From an uncultured Eubacteriales bacterium (GTDB lineage Bacteria; Bacillota; Clostridia; Christensenellales; CALVMC01): a DNA stretch of 64,000 bases. Below are positions 9,044 to 16,888 of the stretch, piece by piece. Positions within the stretch are counted from its first letter, which is position 1; each line of letters opens with the position of its first letter. The DNA is taken from positions 1 to 64,000 of the forward strand of contig CASFOZ010000006.1 of assembly GCA_949296455.1 (NCBI GenBank), written 5' to 3'. Below the pieces are notes generated by a model, which did not search any database, was not told the DNA's origin, and saw only the letters and a list, made by a program, of their open reading frames with translations. A program made the translations under genes and the position numbers.

Positions 9044-9868
9044 TTATTTTACATGTATGAGAGTACAAGGAACGGAATTTTCAAGTATTTTCTTTATAGG
9101 ATATTTTGAATTTGCGATAATTATTCTCGTTCCGTTTTTGGCAGGCTCTTTGATATATTCGAGTTTAGCTTTAGCCCCTCCTGCACCTTTTCTGCTTGCG
9201 CCGTCGCAAAGAGTCTGAAAATGGGAAATATTTTCGATAAGTTCGTAAATATCCTTACCGCTGATTTCCTTTACGAGAGTATTTTTGTCTTTATGGTCGG
9301 AATAAATTCCGTCAACGCTCGTTAAAATAAGTAAGGTATGCGGTTTTAAAAGACAAGCTATCTGACTTGCTGTTTCGTCGTTATCGAGACAGTGGACGGG
9401 TTTGAAATTTTCTTTCGTGAGAGCGGAAATTTCCATTTTGACATTTTCCTCGTAACTTACAGCATCGTTGTAATTTATAATCGGGATAGCATTTTCCTTG
9501 GGACATCTTAGAAGCATTTTTCTTAAATATTCGAGTTTATTTTTATCGTTGAAATGCTGATGCTCTACAAGAATTTGTCTTAAACTGTAATTGGATTTTA
9601 CATAGGTTCTGTAAAGACTCATTAAAATAGATTGCCCTTGAGCTGCATAATCGGTTTTTATTTCCTCATCGGTTCCCGAAAGTTCTTTACCGTTTCTTTT
9701 AATATAATCTATTCTTCCTATTTCGGTAGCGCCGCTTGTAACCCAAACATACCCCGGTTTAAGTTCGGAAGAAAGGCGTGCAAGGATATTATAATCAATA
9801 TCGTTGTATTCGCTGTTTATAAGGGCCATTGAGCCGATTTTTCCCACAAGTTCAATATCGAAAGCCAT
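9044..9868 (-). CDS. amino-acid-kinase fold protein, glutamate 5-kinase-like
   Basis: 274 residues, the length of a ProB kinase domain without PUA. Blocks can be matched in order: VGKIGS (ATP phosphate loop, usually VKVGSS), VTSGATEIG (VSSGA), PIINYNDAVS (ProB PIINENDTVS, with Glu changed to Tyr), LDNDETASQIACLL (GDND.LSA..A), LTSVDGIYS (LSDVDGLY), GAGGAKAKLE (GTGGM.TKL). The fold is secure; the Glu-to-Tyr change in the glutamate-binding block suggests a different substrate or lost activity. No proA lies nearby. It starts one base after the stop of the shikimate-kinase-like gene, so the two proteins are made together. Proline synthesis is possible but not supported by context. Confidence 0.75.
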   Translation of the reverse strand: MAFDIELVGKIGSMALINSEYNDIDYNILARLSSELKPGYVWVTSGATEIGRIDYIKRNGKELSGTDEEIKTDYAAQGQSILMSLYRTYVKSNYSLRQILVEHQHFNDKNKLEYLRKMLLRCPKENAIPIINYNDAVSYEENVKMEISALTKENFKPVHCLDNDETASQIACLLKPHTLLILTSVDGIYSDHKDKNTLVKEISGKDIYELIENISHFQTLCDGASRKGAGGAKAKLEYIKEPAKNGTRIIIANSKYPIKKILENSVPCTLIHVK

Positions 9869-9869
9869 A

Positions 9870-10397
9870 TTAATTGTATCCTTTTATGTTTTTCACTTTT
9901 TGATAAACTTTTGACGCAATTTCAGTTGCATTAAAATTGTCGGCAGATAAAATCATATCGCAGTCTTTTTCAATATTTGATTCGATAGACCTATCTTTTG
10001 CGATATCTTTTTTTATTATATCCGAAAGGAAAAAACCGCTTTTTGCAATAAGTTTTTTTAAACTGCTGACTTTATAAGTAAGACCTACCGTAAAATAGTG
10101 TTCTTTAAGAGTCAGAATATTTTCTTCCTTTAAAGCAAGAGTCGGAGTAGTTTGCAGTATTGCTCCGTCGAAACCGGAAATATCTGATAAAGCTTTATAC
10201 TCTGTTTTCATATAGTGGCCGTCTCCGAAATGGTTTACAAAATCCTTAACCTTGTAATTATTTGTATACTCTATAAAATCGATAAGATTTAAAATTATGA
10301 CATTTTTCTCATCGCTCATTTTATCGAATAAAGCGTTTGCAGCTTCGAGAATATCCTCGTATACAGCTCCTAAAAAAGCAATATTGAGTTTTTCCAT
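9870..10397 (-). CDS. shikimate-kinase-like protein lacking the P-loop (probable pseudoenzyme)
   Basis: 175 residues, the size of shikimate kinase. Segments align by eye with AroK: N-terminal beta strand LNIAFLGA; DFIEYTNNYKVKDFVNHFGD resembling the D.EIE...G..V..IF...GE block; and a C-terminal CDMILSADNFNATEIASKV resembling the AD..I.T...S...VA end. The Walker A motif GxxxxGKS is absent (GAVYEDIL), the shikimate-binding arginine after GE is gone (GDGHYM), and the GGG loop is replaced by LQTTPT. It therefore should not bind ATP in the usual way. An extended -10 box (TGTTATAAT, minus strand, 10457-10465) lies 60 bases upstream. Family assignment is inference from residue pattern; confidence is moderate. 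Confidence 0.6.
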   Translation of the reverse strand: MEKLNIAFLGAVYEDILEAANALFDKMSDEKNVIILNLIDFIEYTNNYKVKDFVNHFGDGHYMKTEYKALSDISGFDGAILQTTPTLALKEENILTLKEHYFTVGLTYKVSSLKKLIAKSGFFLSDIIKKDIAKDRSIESNIEKDCDMILSADNFNATEIASKVYQKVKNIKGYN

Positions 10398-10492
10398 AAT
10401 ATTTATAACTCCTGTTAGTTTAAAAGAGCCAGCCTTGATTACATAACAACAAAGTCATTATAACACATTTAAAGCAATAGTTTAAACATATT

Positions 10493-11710
10493 TTACAAAG
10501 ACGCAAAATTTAAACGAGTTAAATTGTAAATGAAATTCGAAAAAGCAAGATAAAAGTCTAATTTATCCAATTTTTCGATAACCGTATTTTCGTAATTGAC
10601 ACCCGTTGTCTTTTCTGTCGTAAAACTTCCGCCCGTATCGGTTACGGTATATATAATATCTCCTTGCAAGTCTGTTCTGTAAACATTAATATTTGCGTTT
10701 GAAAGAGCGGTTAATGTTTCTTCATGAGGGTGACCGTAAGAGTTTCCTGTTCCGCAGCTTATAACAGCCGATTCAACGGTAATATATTCCAGAAAATCCT
10801 GAGAACTGCTTGTTCGGCTTCCGTGGTGACCTACCTTCAAAAGGTCGCAGTCGTAAGGGGAAGAAATTTCTTTTATGAATTTTTCTTCGGTTTCTTTCGT
10901 TGCGTCGCCCGTTAAAACTATATCGTTGTTTTTAGTGGAAAGAATACAGATAGGCGATTCTCCGTTTTTTGTTTCAGCGTCGGAATTGTTGGAAATTGCG
11001 TTATAATAGTCTTCGCTTTGACAGAACATAGAAAACCTGTATCCTTCTCCCGTAATTTCTATATAGTTTGTATTGTAAATAATTTCGGCTTTTTTATCTT
11101 CCCCGTTTTCGCTGTAAACTTCGCTGTTTGCCAAGGTATAGAACTCGTAATACTGTTTAGTGCTTATTGCGCCTTTTACGGAAGCTGCGCCGTCAAGCCC
11201 GTAACTTGCGGTAAGCTTCGGCATAAATATATTTTTTATCTGAAAACTTTCTATAACCTTATCCAAAGAGCCTACATGGTCTGCGTCCGAATGAGTTAGA
11301 ATCATATAATCGAAAACCTGTATATTGAGTTCGTTTATATAACTTATTAAAGCGTCCGCAACTTCGCTGTCATAGTCGCCGCCGTCGATTATCATATTTC
11401 TGCCGTCGGGAAGACATATAACAATAGCGTCTCCTTGTCCGACATCTACAAAATGAACGCCGAGTTTCTTACCGTTCCCTATAACTGCAAGACTTTCGTT
11501 AAGCTGACTGAGATTTTCGGAAGTAGGAAAGGTATCGGATTTCGTGATAAGACCGCTTCCCGTTACAGCCGTTCCCGGCTGATAATTGCTGCCTCTTTCG
11601 GGCAATCCGTTGTTCTTGATATAAAAATATATACCTATGCAAATTGCAATCACAAGTATAAAAACTATTACTGCAGTAAATATCTTTGATTTTTTGGTTA
11701 ATTTTCTCAT
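10493..11710 (-). CDS. ComEC/Rec2-like metallo-beta-lactamase-fold protein, membrane-anchored
   Basis: 405 residues. An N-terminal membrane segment (about 11-31) anchors a metallo-beta-lactamase domain: FVDVGQGDA (88-96), MIIDGG (106-111), metal motif THSDADHVG (139-147), VLTGDA and VGHHGSRTS. These match the hydrolase domain of the competence protein ComEC, here detached from the transport channel. Such stand-alone proteins are common in Clostridia; a nuclease or phosphodiesterase acting outside the membrane is likely but unproven. No Shine-Dalgarno site precedes the ATG, and the -10 box lies exactly seven bases before it (see finding on leaderless start). Confidence 0.85.
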   Translation of the reverse strand: MRKLTKKSKIFTAVIVFILVIAICIGIYFYIKNNGLPERGSNYQPGTAVTGSGLITKSDTFPTSENLSQLNESLAVIGNGKKLGVHFVDVGQGDAIVICLPDGRNMIIDGGDYDSEVADALISYINELNIQVFDYMILTHSDADHVGSLDKVIESFQIKNIFMPKLTASYGLDGAASVKGAISTKQYYEFYTLANSEVYSENGEDKKAEIIYNTNYIEITGEGYRFSMFCQSEDYYNAISNNSDAETKNGESPICILSTKNNDIVLTGDATKETEEKFIKEISSPYDCDLLKVGHHGSRTSSSQDFLEYITVESAVISCGTGNSYGHPHEETLTALSNANINVYRTDLQGDIIYTVTDTGGSFTTEKTTGVNYENTVIEKLDKLDFYLAFSNFIYNLTRLNFASL

Positions 11711-11716
11711 ATTGAC

Positions 11717-11745
11717 ATTTTATCATAAAAACAAATAAATGTAAC
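11717..11745 (-). promoter_or_regulatory. promoter abutting the MBL gene start
   Basis: Minus strand GTTACA (11740-11745), 17-base spacer, TAAAAT (11717-11722). The predicted first transcribed base is 11710, the A of the start codon. Confidence 0.5.
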
Positions 11746-11836
11746 CTAAATAAAATATTTTATTTCGATTGTGTTTTAGGTATTCTTATCTGTTTACGAA
11801 AAGATTTTATTACTTAACAAAAAAATAGTACAAAAA

Positions 11837-11864
11837 AAAGACGCAGTTTATAAACTGCGTCTTT
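11837..11864 (-). terminator. rho-independent terminator of reverse rubrerythrin
   Basis: A perfect 28-base palindrome (14-bp arms, AAAGACGCAGTTTA and its complement) followed on the minus strand by a run of T, 16 bases after the rubrerythrin stop. Confidence 0.85.
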
Positions 11865-11879
11865 ATATGTATTTCTTTA

Positions 11880-12425
11880 TTATTTAAAATATCTTGTCAA
11901 AAGACCGTTGAATGCAGCGCCGTGACGAGCTTCGTCTTTTGCCATTTCGTGAACGGTATCGTGGATAGCGTCAAGTCCTAACTGTTTAGCTTTTTTTGCT
12001 ATCATCATTTTTCCTTCGCAAGCGCCCTGCTCGGCGTCAACTCTCATTTTAAGATTGGTCTTCGTGTCGGCAGTAACTACTTCGCCTAAAAGTTCGGCAA
12101 ATTTTGCAGCGTGTTCGGCTTCTTCGAAAGCTATTCTCTTATAAGCTTCACCTATTTCGGGAAAACCCTGTCTGTCGGCAACTCTGCTCATGGCAAGATA
12201 CATACCTACTTCGCAGCATTCGCCGTTAAAGTTATCTTTTAAACCTTGCAAAATTTCAGCGTCGACATCTTTTGCGATACCTACTCTGTGTTCGTCGGCA
12301 AAGCTTAATGCGCCGCCTTCTTCTTTCTTAACAAATTTAGATTTATCGGCTTTGCACTGCGGACAAACTGCCGGTGGCTCGTTACCTTCGTGAACATAAC
12401 CGCAAATAGTACATACAAATTTCAT
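11880..12425 (-). CDS. reverse rubrerythrin (N-terminal rubredoxin, C-terminal ferritin-like)
   Basis: 181 residues from the ATG at 12425; a longer ORF would start at a TTG overlapping the GGAGG ribosome site, so the internal ATG is chosen. The N-terminus has a rubredoxin-like FeS4 site (C5, C8, C21, C24; [10 protein letters not shown] and CPQCK). A ferritin-like diiron domain follows, with [11 protein letters not shown] and [11 protein letters not shown] supplying the paired Glu/His ligands. In clostridia this reversed architecture is an NADH-linked hydrogen-peroxide and oxygen reductase induced by oxidative stress. The promoter and a perfect PerR/Fur-type box lie directly upstream, consistent with repression by peroxide-sensing PerR. 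Confidence 0.9.
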   Translation of the reverse strand: MKFVCTICGYVHEGNEPPAVCPQCKADKSKFVKKEEGGALSFADEHRVGIAKDVDAEILQGLKDNFNGECCEVGMYLAMSRVADRQGFPEIGEAYKRIAFEEAEHAAKFAELLGEVVTADTKTNLKMRVDAEQGACEGKMMIAKKAKQLGLDAIHDTVHEMAKDEARHGAAFNGLLTRYFK

Positions 12426-12444
12426 AATACTGACCTCCAAAATT

Positions 12445-12459
12445 TAATAATGATTATTA
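12445..12459 (-). promoter_or_regulatory. PerR/Fur-type 7-1-7 operator of reverse rubrerythrin
   Basis: TAATAATGATTATTA is a perfect 7-1-7 inverted repeat (plus-strand reading), the geometry of Fur-family boxes and close to the PerR consensus TTATAATnATTATAA. It lies at about +5 to +19 of the predicted transcript, a repressing position. Confidence 0.7.
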
Positions 12460-12470
12460 GTCTTAAAAAT

Positions 12471-12499
12471 ATACTATATTATACTGAAAATTTTGTCAA
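12471..12499 (-). promoter_or_regulatory. promoter of reverse rubrerythrin
   Basis: Minus-strand TTGACA (12494-12499), 17-base spacer, TAGTAT (12471-12476). The -35 box overlaps the stop codon of the upstream GH36-like gene. Confidence 0.65.
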
Positions 12500-14037
12500 G
12501 CGTTTTTTTTCAGAATTTTACCGTTTTTCATATTAAAAAGAAGTCTGTTATGATTTCCGTTGACGGTATAGACGGTTTCGAGAATTTTTTTATTTTTCAC
12601 AGATACAGACTTGACAACGAACTCGTTGTTTTTAAAGTTCCCGAAAGAAGGGTCGGAAGGTATGTTTTTTGCAAAAACCAGATCGTCCGAAGTTATGGCG
12701 GCGACAAGTGAAAGAAGTTTTGCATCGTATCCGCTTTTTTCAAACTGTTTTATGGGATAACTTTGATACTGAACAAAGAATTCGTTAAGCAGTGCGTTAT
12801 ACAATGAACTTATTACAGCGTGTCTTGAACTTTTTCTGAAAAAAGAAATATAACGCCATCTTTCAGTAGCTTCGAGTCCTAAATTAACGGTATCTGCAAA
12901 AAGAACGCAAGGAACCAAAGGTCCGTCCGAAACGCAAAGTTTGGAATTTGAACATATTTTTTTCAGAATGTTCAAAGCATAGCAGCAAGTCTCCCCTCTT
13001 GTATGTCCCGGAATAAAAGGAGCGCATATTATATAGAAATTTTTTATAACGAAATCCGAAACGGTAAGGTGTTCTTTCAATAAAGATATAATTTTTTCGA
13101 GAGCGGACTTTCCTTGTTCGGAATATATGTCCAATAAAAAGCCGTCATTTAAAGTTAAAGGTTTTCCTTTTTTGTTTTTCAGTATGCTGTTTTCGAATTT
13201 ACCGTAAAGATAAGAATTTCTTTTAAATATGAACGGCGAAATAATTACTCCTGTTTTAAGTCCGCATTCGGAAATTTTTTCAGCCGTATTTTTCAATTCT
13301 TTAAAATCTTCCGCCTCGTCGATATTTTTTTCGGAAAGAGAAGTGAAATCTATATAAACGGTATCTCCGCCCGAATTTTTAAAATCATTAATTTTAGAAT
13401 AAGCGTCGCCGCTTTTTAAATCTTCGAAATCGAGATTTAAACTTATTTGTTTGTTTTTCGTTTTCTTTTTAAGTCCGAGCTCTTTAAAATACGGATAGAA
13501 TTGATTTGCCTTTCTGTTGGTATAACATTTGACATTAAGTATCTCTATTTCCTTATTGATTTTAAGGCCGAGAACTTCTTTTTCGACAACAAGCAAATCA
13601 TTAACGGTATCGAATCCGAAAACGGTAAAACCCTGACTTTCGTCGAGAGAACCTATAACCATTTCGTCGCCGTTTATTTTTATTCTCGTAAAACCGTAGC
13701 TTTTAAATTTTCCGTAATGAAGATTAACGGGCTTTATATCGCTGTTTTTAATTTTGAAAGGTTTTTCCTTTTCCTTTATATCGCTCATCAGATATTCTCT
13801 GGAAGTAATCTGATTGTAGAAACTGTTTTCATAAACCAAAAAATCTTTTTGGAACTTCATATCGATAAGCATTGCAAACTTTAAAAGAGTCAATGTCTGT
13901 TTCGGTTCAAAAAAGATTTTTATACTGTCTTCGTTTTTTTCGAAATAAACGGAATAGAATCTATTGTTAAGACCTGAAAGACAATATTCTATGCCGTCGC
14001 ATCTGAAAATAGTTTTAATTTCGAAACTTTCGAACAT
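12496..14037 (-). CDS. degenerate GH36-like paralogue, probably non-catalytic
   Basis: 513 residues. It shares the layout of the upstream GH36-like protein: an N-terminal beta-sandwich region (about 1-200; MVIGSLDESQGFTVFGFD parallels the neighbour's ELLGSVSEACGFTIIKF), then a TIM-barrel-like region with GLKTGVIISPFIF where the active enzyme has GMLAGIWLAPFAC. The nucleophile segment, AIKIDNLY in the neighbour, reads here as FVIKNFYI, with no aspartate. The barrel is also shortened. It probably binds a glycan or the partner rather than cleaving. It begins three bases after the partner gene stops, so they are co-produced. That it is a diverged duplicate is inferred from these aligned blocks. 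Confidence 0.65.
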   Translation of the reverse strand: MFESFEIKTIFRCDGIEYCLSGLNNRFYSVYFEKNEDSIKIFFEPKQTLTLLKFAMLIDMKFQKDFLVYENSFYNQITSREYLMSDIKEKEKPFKIKNSDIKPVNLHYGKFKSYGFTRIKINGDEMVIGSLDESQGFTVFGFDTVNDLLVVEKEVLGLKINKEIEILNVKCYTNRKANQFYPYFKELGLKKKTKNKQISLNLDFEDLKSGDAYSKINDFKNSGGDTVYIDFTSLSEKNIDEAEDFKELKNTAEKISECGLKTGVIISPFIFKRNSYLYGKFENSILKNKKGKPLTLNDGFLLDIYSEQGKSALEKIISLLKEHLTVSDFVIKNFYIICAPFIPGHTRGETCCYALNILKKICSNSKLCVSDGPLVPCVLFADTVNLGLEATERWRYISFFRKSSRHAVISSLYNALLNEFFVQYQSYPIKQFEKSGYDAKLLSLVAAITSDDLVFAKNIPSDPSFGNFKNNEFVVKSVSVKNKKILETVYTVNGNHNRLLFNMKNGKILKKNA

Positions 14038-14040
14038 ATA

Positions 14041-15648
14041 TTACATTTTGCCGTTTTTAAGGTCAATGTCGGCATCCTTTTTTTCAGCGTTTTCAGTATA
14101 TTCGATTTCTAATACTCCTGTTTTTTTGGCAAGTTCTACAAAATCGATATGGGAATTGTTTTCTTGGGTAATAAGACTGAAAAAATCTTTTTCCTTCTTT
14201 TTAACCTCTGCAAAATCATCCACTATAATTTTACCGCCGGTAGTCATCTGAGCGATTTTAAGCATCAATTCTTTATTGTTCTGTTTATACTTTTTATTGT
14301 TTGCGCCCAACGGAATAAGACCTGAACAAGACAGAAATGCCCTGCCGTTGAGCTGACGGCGGAAAATCATACTTTCTATTGCAGAAGCCGAATTTGTCTG
14401 TTCGGGGAAATCGAGTTTAAAATCGTCTTCCCATTCTTCCCCGAAATCGCAACAAACGCTGCAAACATCCACATTACCGAAAGCGGCGCCTAACGGAACT
14501 TCGCCGGCAATAATAAGTTTATCATCGCTTATTTCTCTTAAAAATGTCAGAGCGTCGTACATAATCTGACCTCTGTTCTGATCGTATCTCGGGTAAATAC
14601 ATTGAGGATAAAGATTATCTATTTTAATGGCGTCGAAATCCCATTCGTCGAAAATTTTACTTATAACTCCGTTTATATAAACCTGAACTTTCGGATTGTA
14701 ATAATCCATAGTGTAATAGGCCTTTCCGTTGGAATAGCAGATAATAGGATTGTTGCTGTCGTCTTTTATCAACCATTGCGGGTGCTGAACAGCGATTTCA
14801 GAATCGGGAGCGCAGGCAAAAGGAGCAAGCCAGATACCTGCAAGCATACCAAGGTTATGGACTTTATCGACAAATTTCCTGTAACCTGACGGGAACTTTG
14901 TAGCGTAACTGAGCCAATCTCCCGTTTTAAACTGATGTCCGTCGCCTAAAAGCACCATATCGGCTTTTGTTTTGAGATTTTTGAATATTTCGATATTGCT
15001 TAAAGCATAAGCTTCATTGTATCCGGAAGGTTTGAGTACCGAGTAATAAAGCAAACTTTTCATTTTAGGAGGTTTAAGTTCGGTTTTTTCAAAATACTTG
15101 TTGAATGCGTTTTCTATATCCGATTTTACATAAACCAAATCGAAAAGGGTAATCATATTCGTAATAACCGAACCTTCTATGTCTTTGACGATTTCGATTT
15201 TATTTTCTTTCGGTTTGAATTTGATTATAGTAAAACCGCAAGCTTCCGAAACCGACCCTAAAAGTTCTATTTCTCTTCCGTTTCTTATATAGCCGTAAGT
15301 ATAACTTATAAAAGAGTTGCCTTTTTTGTCTTCATCGGAAAGCATCATATCCCCGGTTAAAGAGCCCGATTTATTGTCGAAAACTACTTTATCGGAAATA
15401 TCGTATTCTTTCGAAAGTGAACTTGACTGATAACCGTTAATAAATATTTTATCGTTTTTCTGAAAATCGTAATTTATCGTAACGGTAGCCTTAACAAGCT
15501 CCACTTCATTAATCAGCGGAAGCATATTGACAAGAAGTTTATTGGGAGTTCCGTTAACTACAAGAGAAAAGTTTTCGGTATCTCCGCTTACCGTTCTCTC
15601 TTCCCCGTCTGCCATATAAGTAATTTTCAAACTGAAATTTTCAAGCAT
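14041..15648 (-). CDS. GH36/melibiase-like glycoside hydrolase
   Basis: 535 residues from the ATG at 15648, preceded by AGAGGTG; the longer ORF adds a hydrophobic stretch without a ribosome site. After a beta-sandwich domain, the catalytic barrel shows MVLLGDGHQFKTGDW, GMLAGIWLAPFACAPDS, HPQWLIKDD and the GH27/GH36 nucleophile motif FDAIKIDNLY; IIAGEVPLG and DVCSVCCDFGEEW fill later strands. These identify the clan GH-D alpha-galactosidase fold. No signal peptide, so the substrate is taken up first. At 535 residues it is shorter than typical GH36 (about 700). No sugar transporter is adjacent, so the glycan is unknown. Confidence 0.75.
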   Translation of the reverse strand: MLENFSLKITYMADGEERTVSGDTENFSLVVNGTPNKLLVNMLPLINEVELVKATVTINYDFQKNDKIFINGYQSSSLSKEYDISDKVVFDNKSGSLTGDMMLSDEDKKGNSFISYTYGYIRNGREIELLGSVSEACGFTIIKFKPKENKIEIVKDIEGSVITNMITLFDLVYVKSDIENAFNKYFEKTELKPPKMKSLLYYSVLKPSGYNEAYALSNIEIFKNLKTKADMVLLGDGHQFKTGDWLSYATKFPSGYRKFVDKVHNLGMLAGIWLAPFACAPDSEIAVQHPQWLIKDDSNNPIICYSNGKAYYTMDYYNPKVQVYINGVISKIFDEWDFDAIKIDNLYPQCIYPRYDQNRGQIMYDALTFLREISDDKLIIAGEVPLGAAFGNVDVCSVCCDFGEEWEDDFKLDFPEQTNSASAIESMIFRRQLNGRAFLSCSGLIPLGANNKKYKQNNKELMLKIAQMTTGGKIIVDDFAEVKKKEKDFFSLITQENNSHIDFVELAKKTGVLEIEYTENAEKKDADIDLKNGKM

Positions 15649-15746
15649 TTTGCACCTCTTAAAAATTAATAATATAATTATACTATATTTAAAGATGACT
15701 TTCAACACATTTATCGTTTAAATATCGAAAAAAGTATATTTAAGAC

Positions 15747-15782
15747 ATAATTATTAAAAAATTTAATTACTTTAATAATTAT
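15747..15782. promoter_or_regulatory. AT-rich inverted repeat upstream of fba promoter
   Basis: Perfect 12-base arms (ATAATTATTAAA at 15747-15758 and its complement at 15771-15782) with a 12-base loop, ending four bases before the -35 box of fba. It may be an operator or simply AT-rich sequence. Confidence 0.4.
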
Positions 15783-15786
15783 AGTA

Positions 15787-15815
15787 TTGAAAAATAAATA
15801 ATATTATGGTAATAT
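15787..15815 (+). promoter_or_regulatory. sigma-A promoter of fba
   Basis: TTGAAA (15787-15792), 17 bases, TAATAT (15810-15815), followed by an AGAGGTG ribosome site before the ATG at 15845. Confidence 0.7.
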
Positions 15816-15844
15816 AAATCTATTAAAAATTAAGAGGTGTTATT

Positions 15845-16813
15845 ATGGCGATGGTAACTTCGAAAGAAATGTTTGAACTTGCATACAAAGAAGGATTTGC
15901 AATAGGAGCCTTCAATGTAAACAATATGGAGCTTATTCAAGGAATAACCGAAGCGGCAAAAGAAGAGAACGCTCCCCTTATTCTGCAAGTTTCCGCAGGA
16001 GCAAGAAAATATGCAAATCAAACCTATCTTTTAAAAATGGTTGAAGCTGCAAATATAGAAACCGGACTTCCTATCTGTCTGCATTTAGACCACGGAGAGG
16101 ATTTCGAAATATGCAAATCCTGTATTGACGGCGGTTTCAGTTCGGTAATGATAGACGGTTCTAAATATCCTTTAAAAAAGAATATAGAATTGACCAAACA
16201 AGTTGTAGAATATGCTCACGAAAGAGGCGTGACCGTAGAAGGCGAACTCGGAAAACTTTCCGGTATCGAAGACAATATCAATGTATCCGATGAAGACGCT
16301 CAGTTTACCAATCCCGACGAAGTAGAAGAATTTGTAAAAAGCACGGGAGTGGACAGCCTTGCGATAGCGATAGGAACAAGTCACGGAGCATTCAAGTTCA
16401 AAGGCACTCCGAGACTCAGATTCGACATACTCGAAGAAGTTTCGAAAAGACTTCCGAATTTCCCGATAGTACTGCACGGTTCTTCTTCCGTTCCCCGTGA
16501 CTTTCTCGAAACAATAAACAAATTCGGCGGAGATATGACGGGAGCGCAAGGGGTTCCCGAAGAACTTTTAAGAAAAGCCGCTTCTATGGCTGTCTGCAAA
16601 ATAAATATAGACTCCGATCTCAGAATGGCATTTACCGCAGGAATACGCAAGCATATGGCGGAAAATCCGACTCATTTCGATCCAAGACAATATCTTACCG
16701 ACGCAAGAGCAAATGTAAAATCCATAGTAAAGCATAAACTTAAAGAAGTATTGGGCTGTGCGGGAACGGCTGACAGAATCTTAAAGGTTGCAAAGCCTTT
16801 CGTAAAAAAATAA
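15845..16813 (+). CDS. fba: class II fructose-1,6-bisphosphate aldolase
   Basis: 322 residues. Reversible cleavage of fructose 1,6-bisphosphate into dihydroxyacetone phosphate and glyceraldehyde 3-phosphate in glycolysis and gluconeogenesis. Zinc and catalytic motifs: CLHLDHGEDFE (the catalytic Asp and a zinc His), VEGELGKLSG (Glu), AIAIGTSHGAFKF (zinc His) and PIVLHGSSSVP (zinc His), then INIDSDLR for substrate phosphate binding. Start chosen at the ATG after AGAGGTG. It stands alone with its own promoter and a bidirectional terminator shared with rho. Confidence 0.95.
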   Translation: MAMVTSKEMFELAYKEGFAIGAFNVNNMELIQGITEAAKEENAPLILQVSAGARKYANQTYLLKMVEAANIETGLPICLHLDHGEDFEICKSCIDGGFSSVMIDGSKYPLKKNIELTKQVVEYAHERGVTVEGELGKLSGIEDNINVSDEDAQFTNPDEVEEFVKSTGVDSLAIAIGTSHGAFKFKGTPRLRFDILEEVSKRLPNFPIVLHGSSSVPRDFLETINKFGGDMTGAQGVPEELLRKAASMAVCKINIDSDLRMAFTAGIRKHMAENPTHFDPRQYLTDARANVKSIVKHKLKEVLGCAGTADRILKVAKPFVKK

Positions 16814-16840
16814 GAAATTAAGGCAGAAATTTAATGAATA

Positions 16841-16870
16841 AAAAAATCCGATTTTTAAATCGGATTTTTT
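16841..16870. terminator. bidirectional terminator between fba and rho
   Basis: 12-bp perfect stem AAAAAATCCGAT / ATCGGATTTTTT with a six-base loop between two convergent genes; U runs on both strands. Confidence 0.85.
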
Positions 16871-16888
16871 ATTTCACAATCGAATTTT

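Noticed and set aside
16172-16549. 125-residue antisense ORF in fba
   Set aside because: Lies wholly within a strongly conserved aldolase gene in another frame; no ribosome site.
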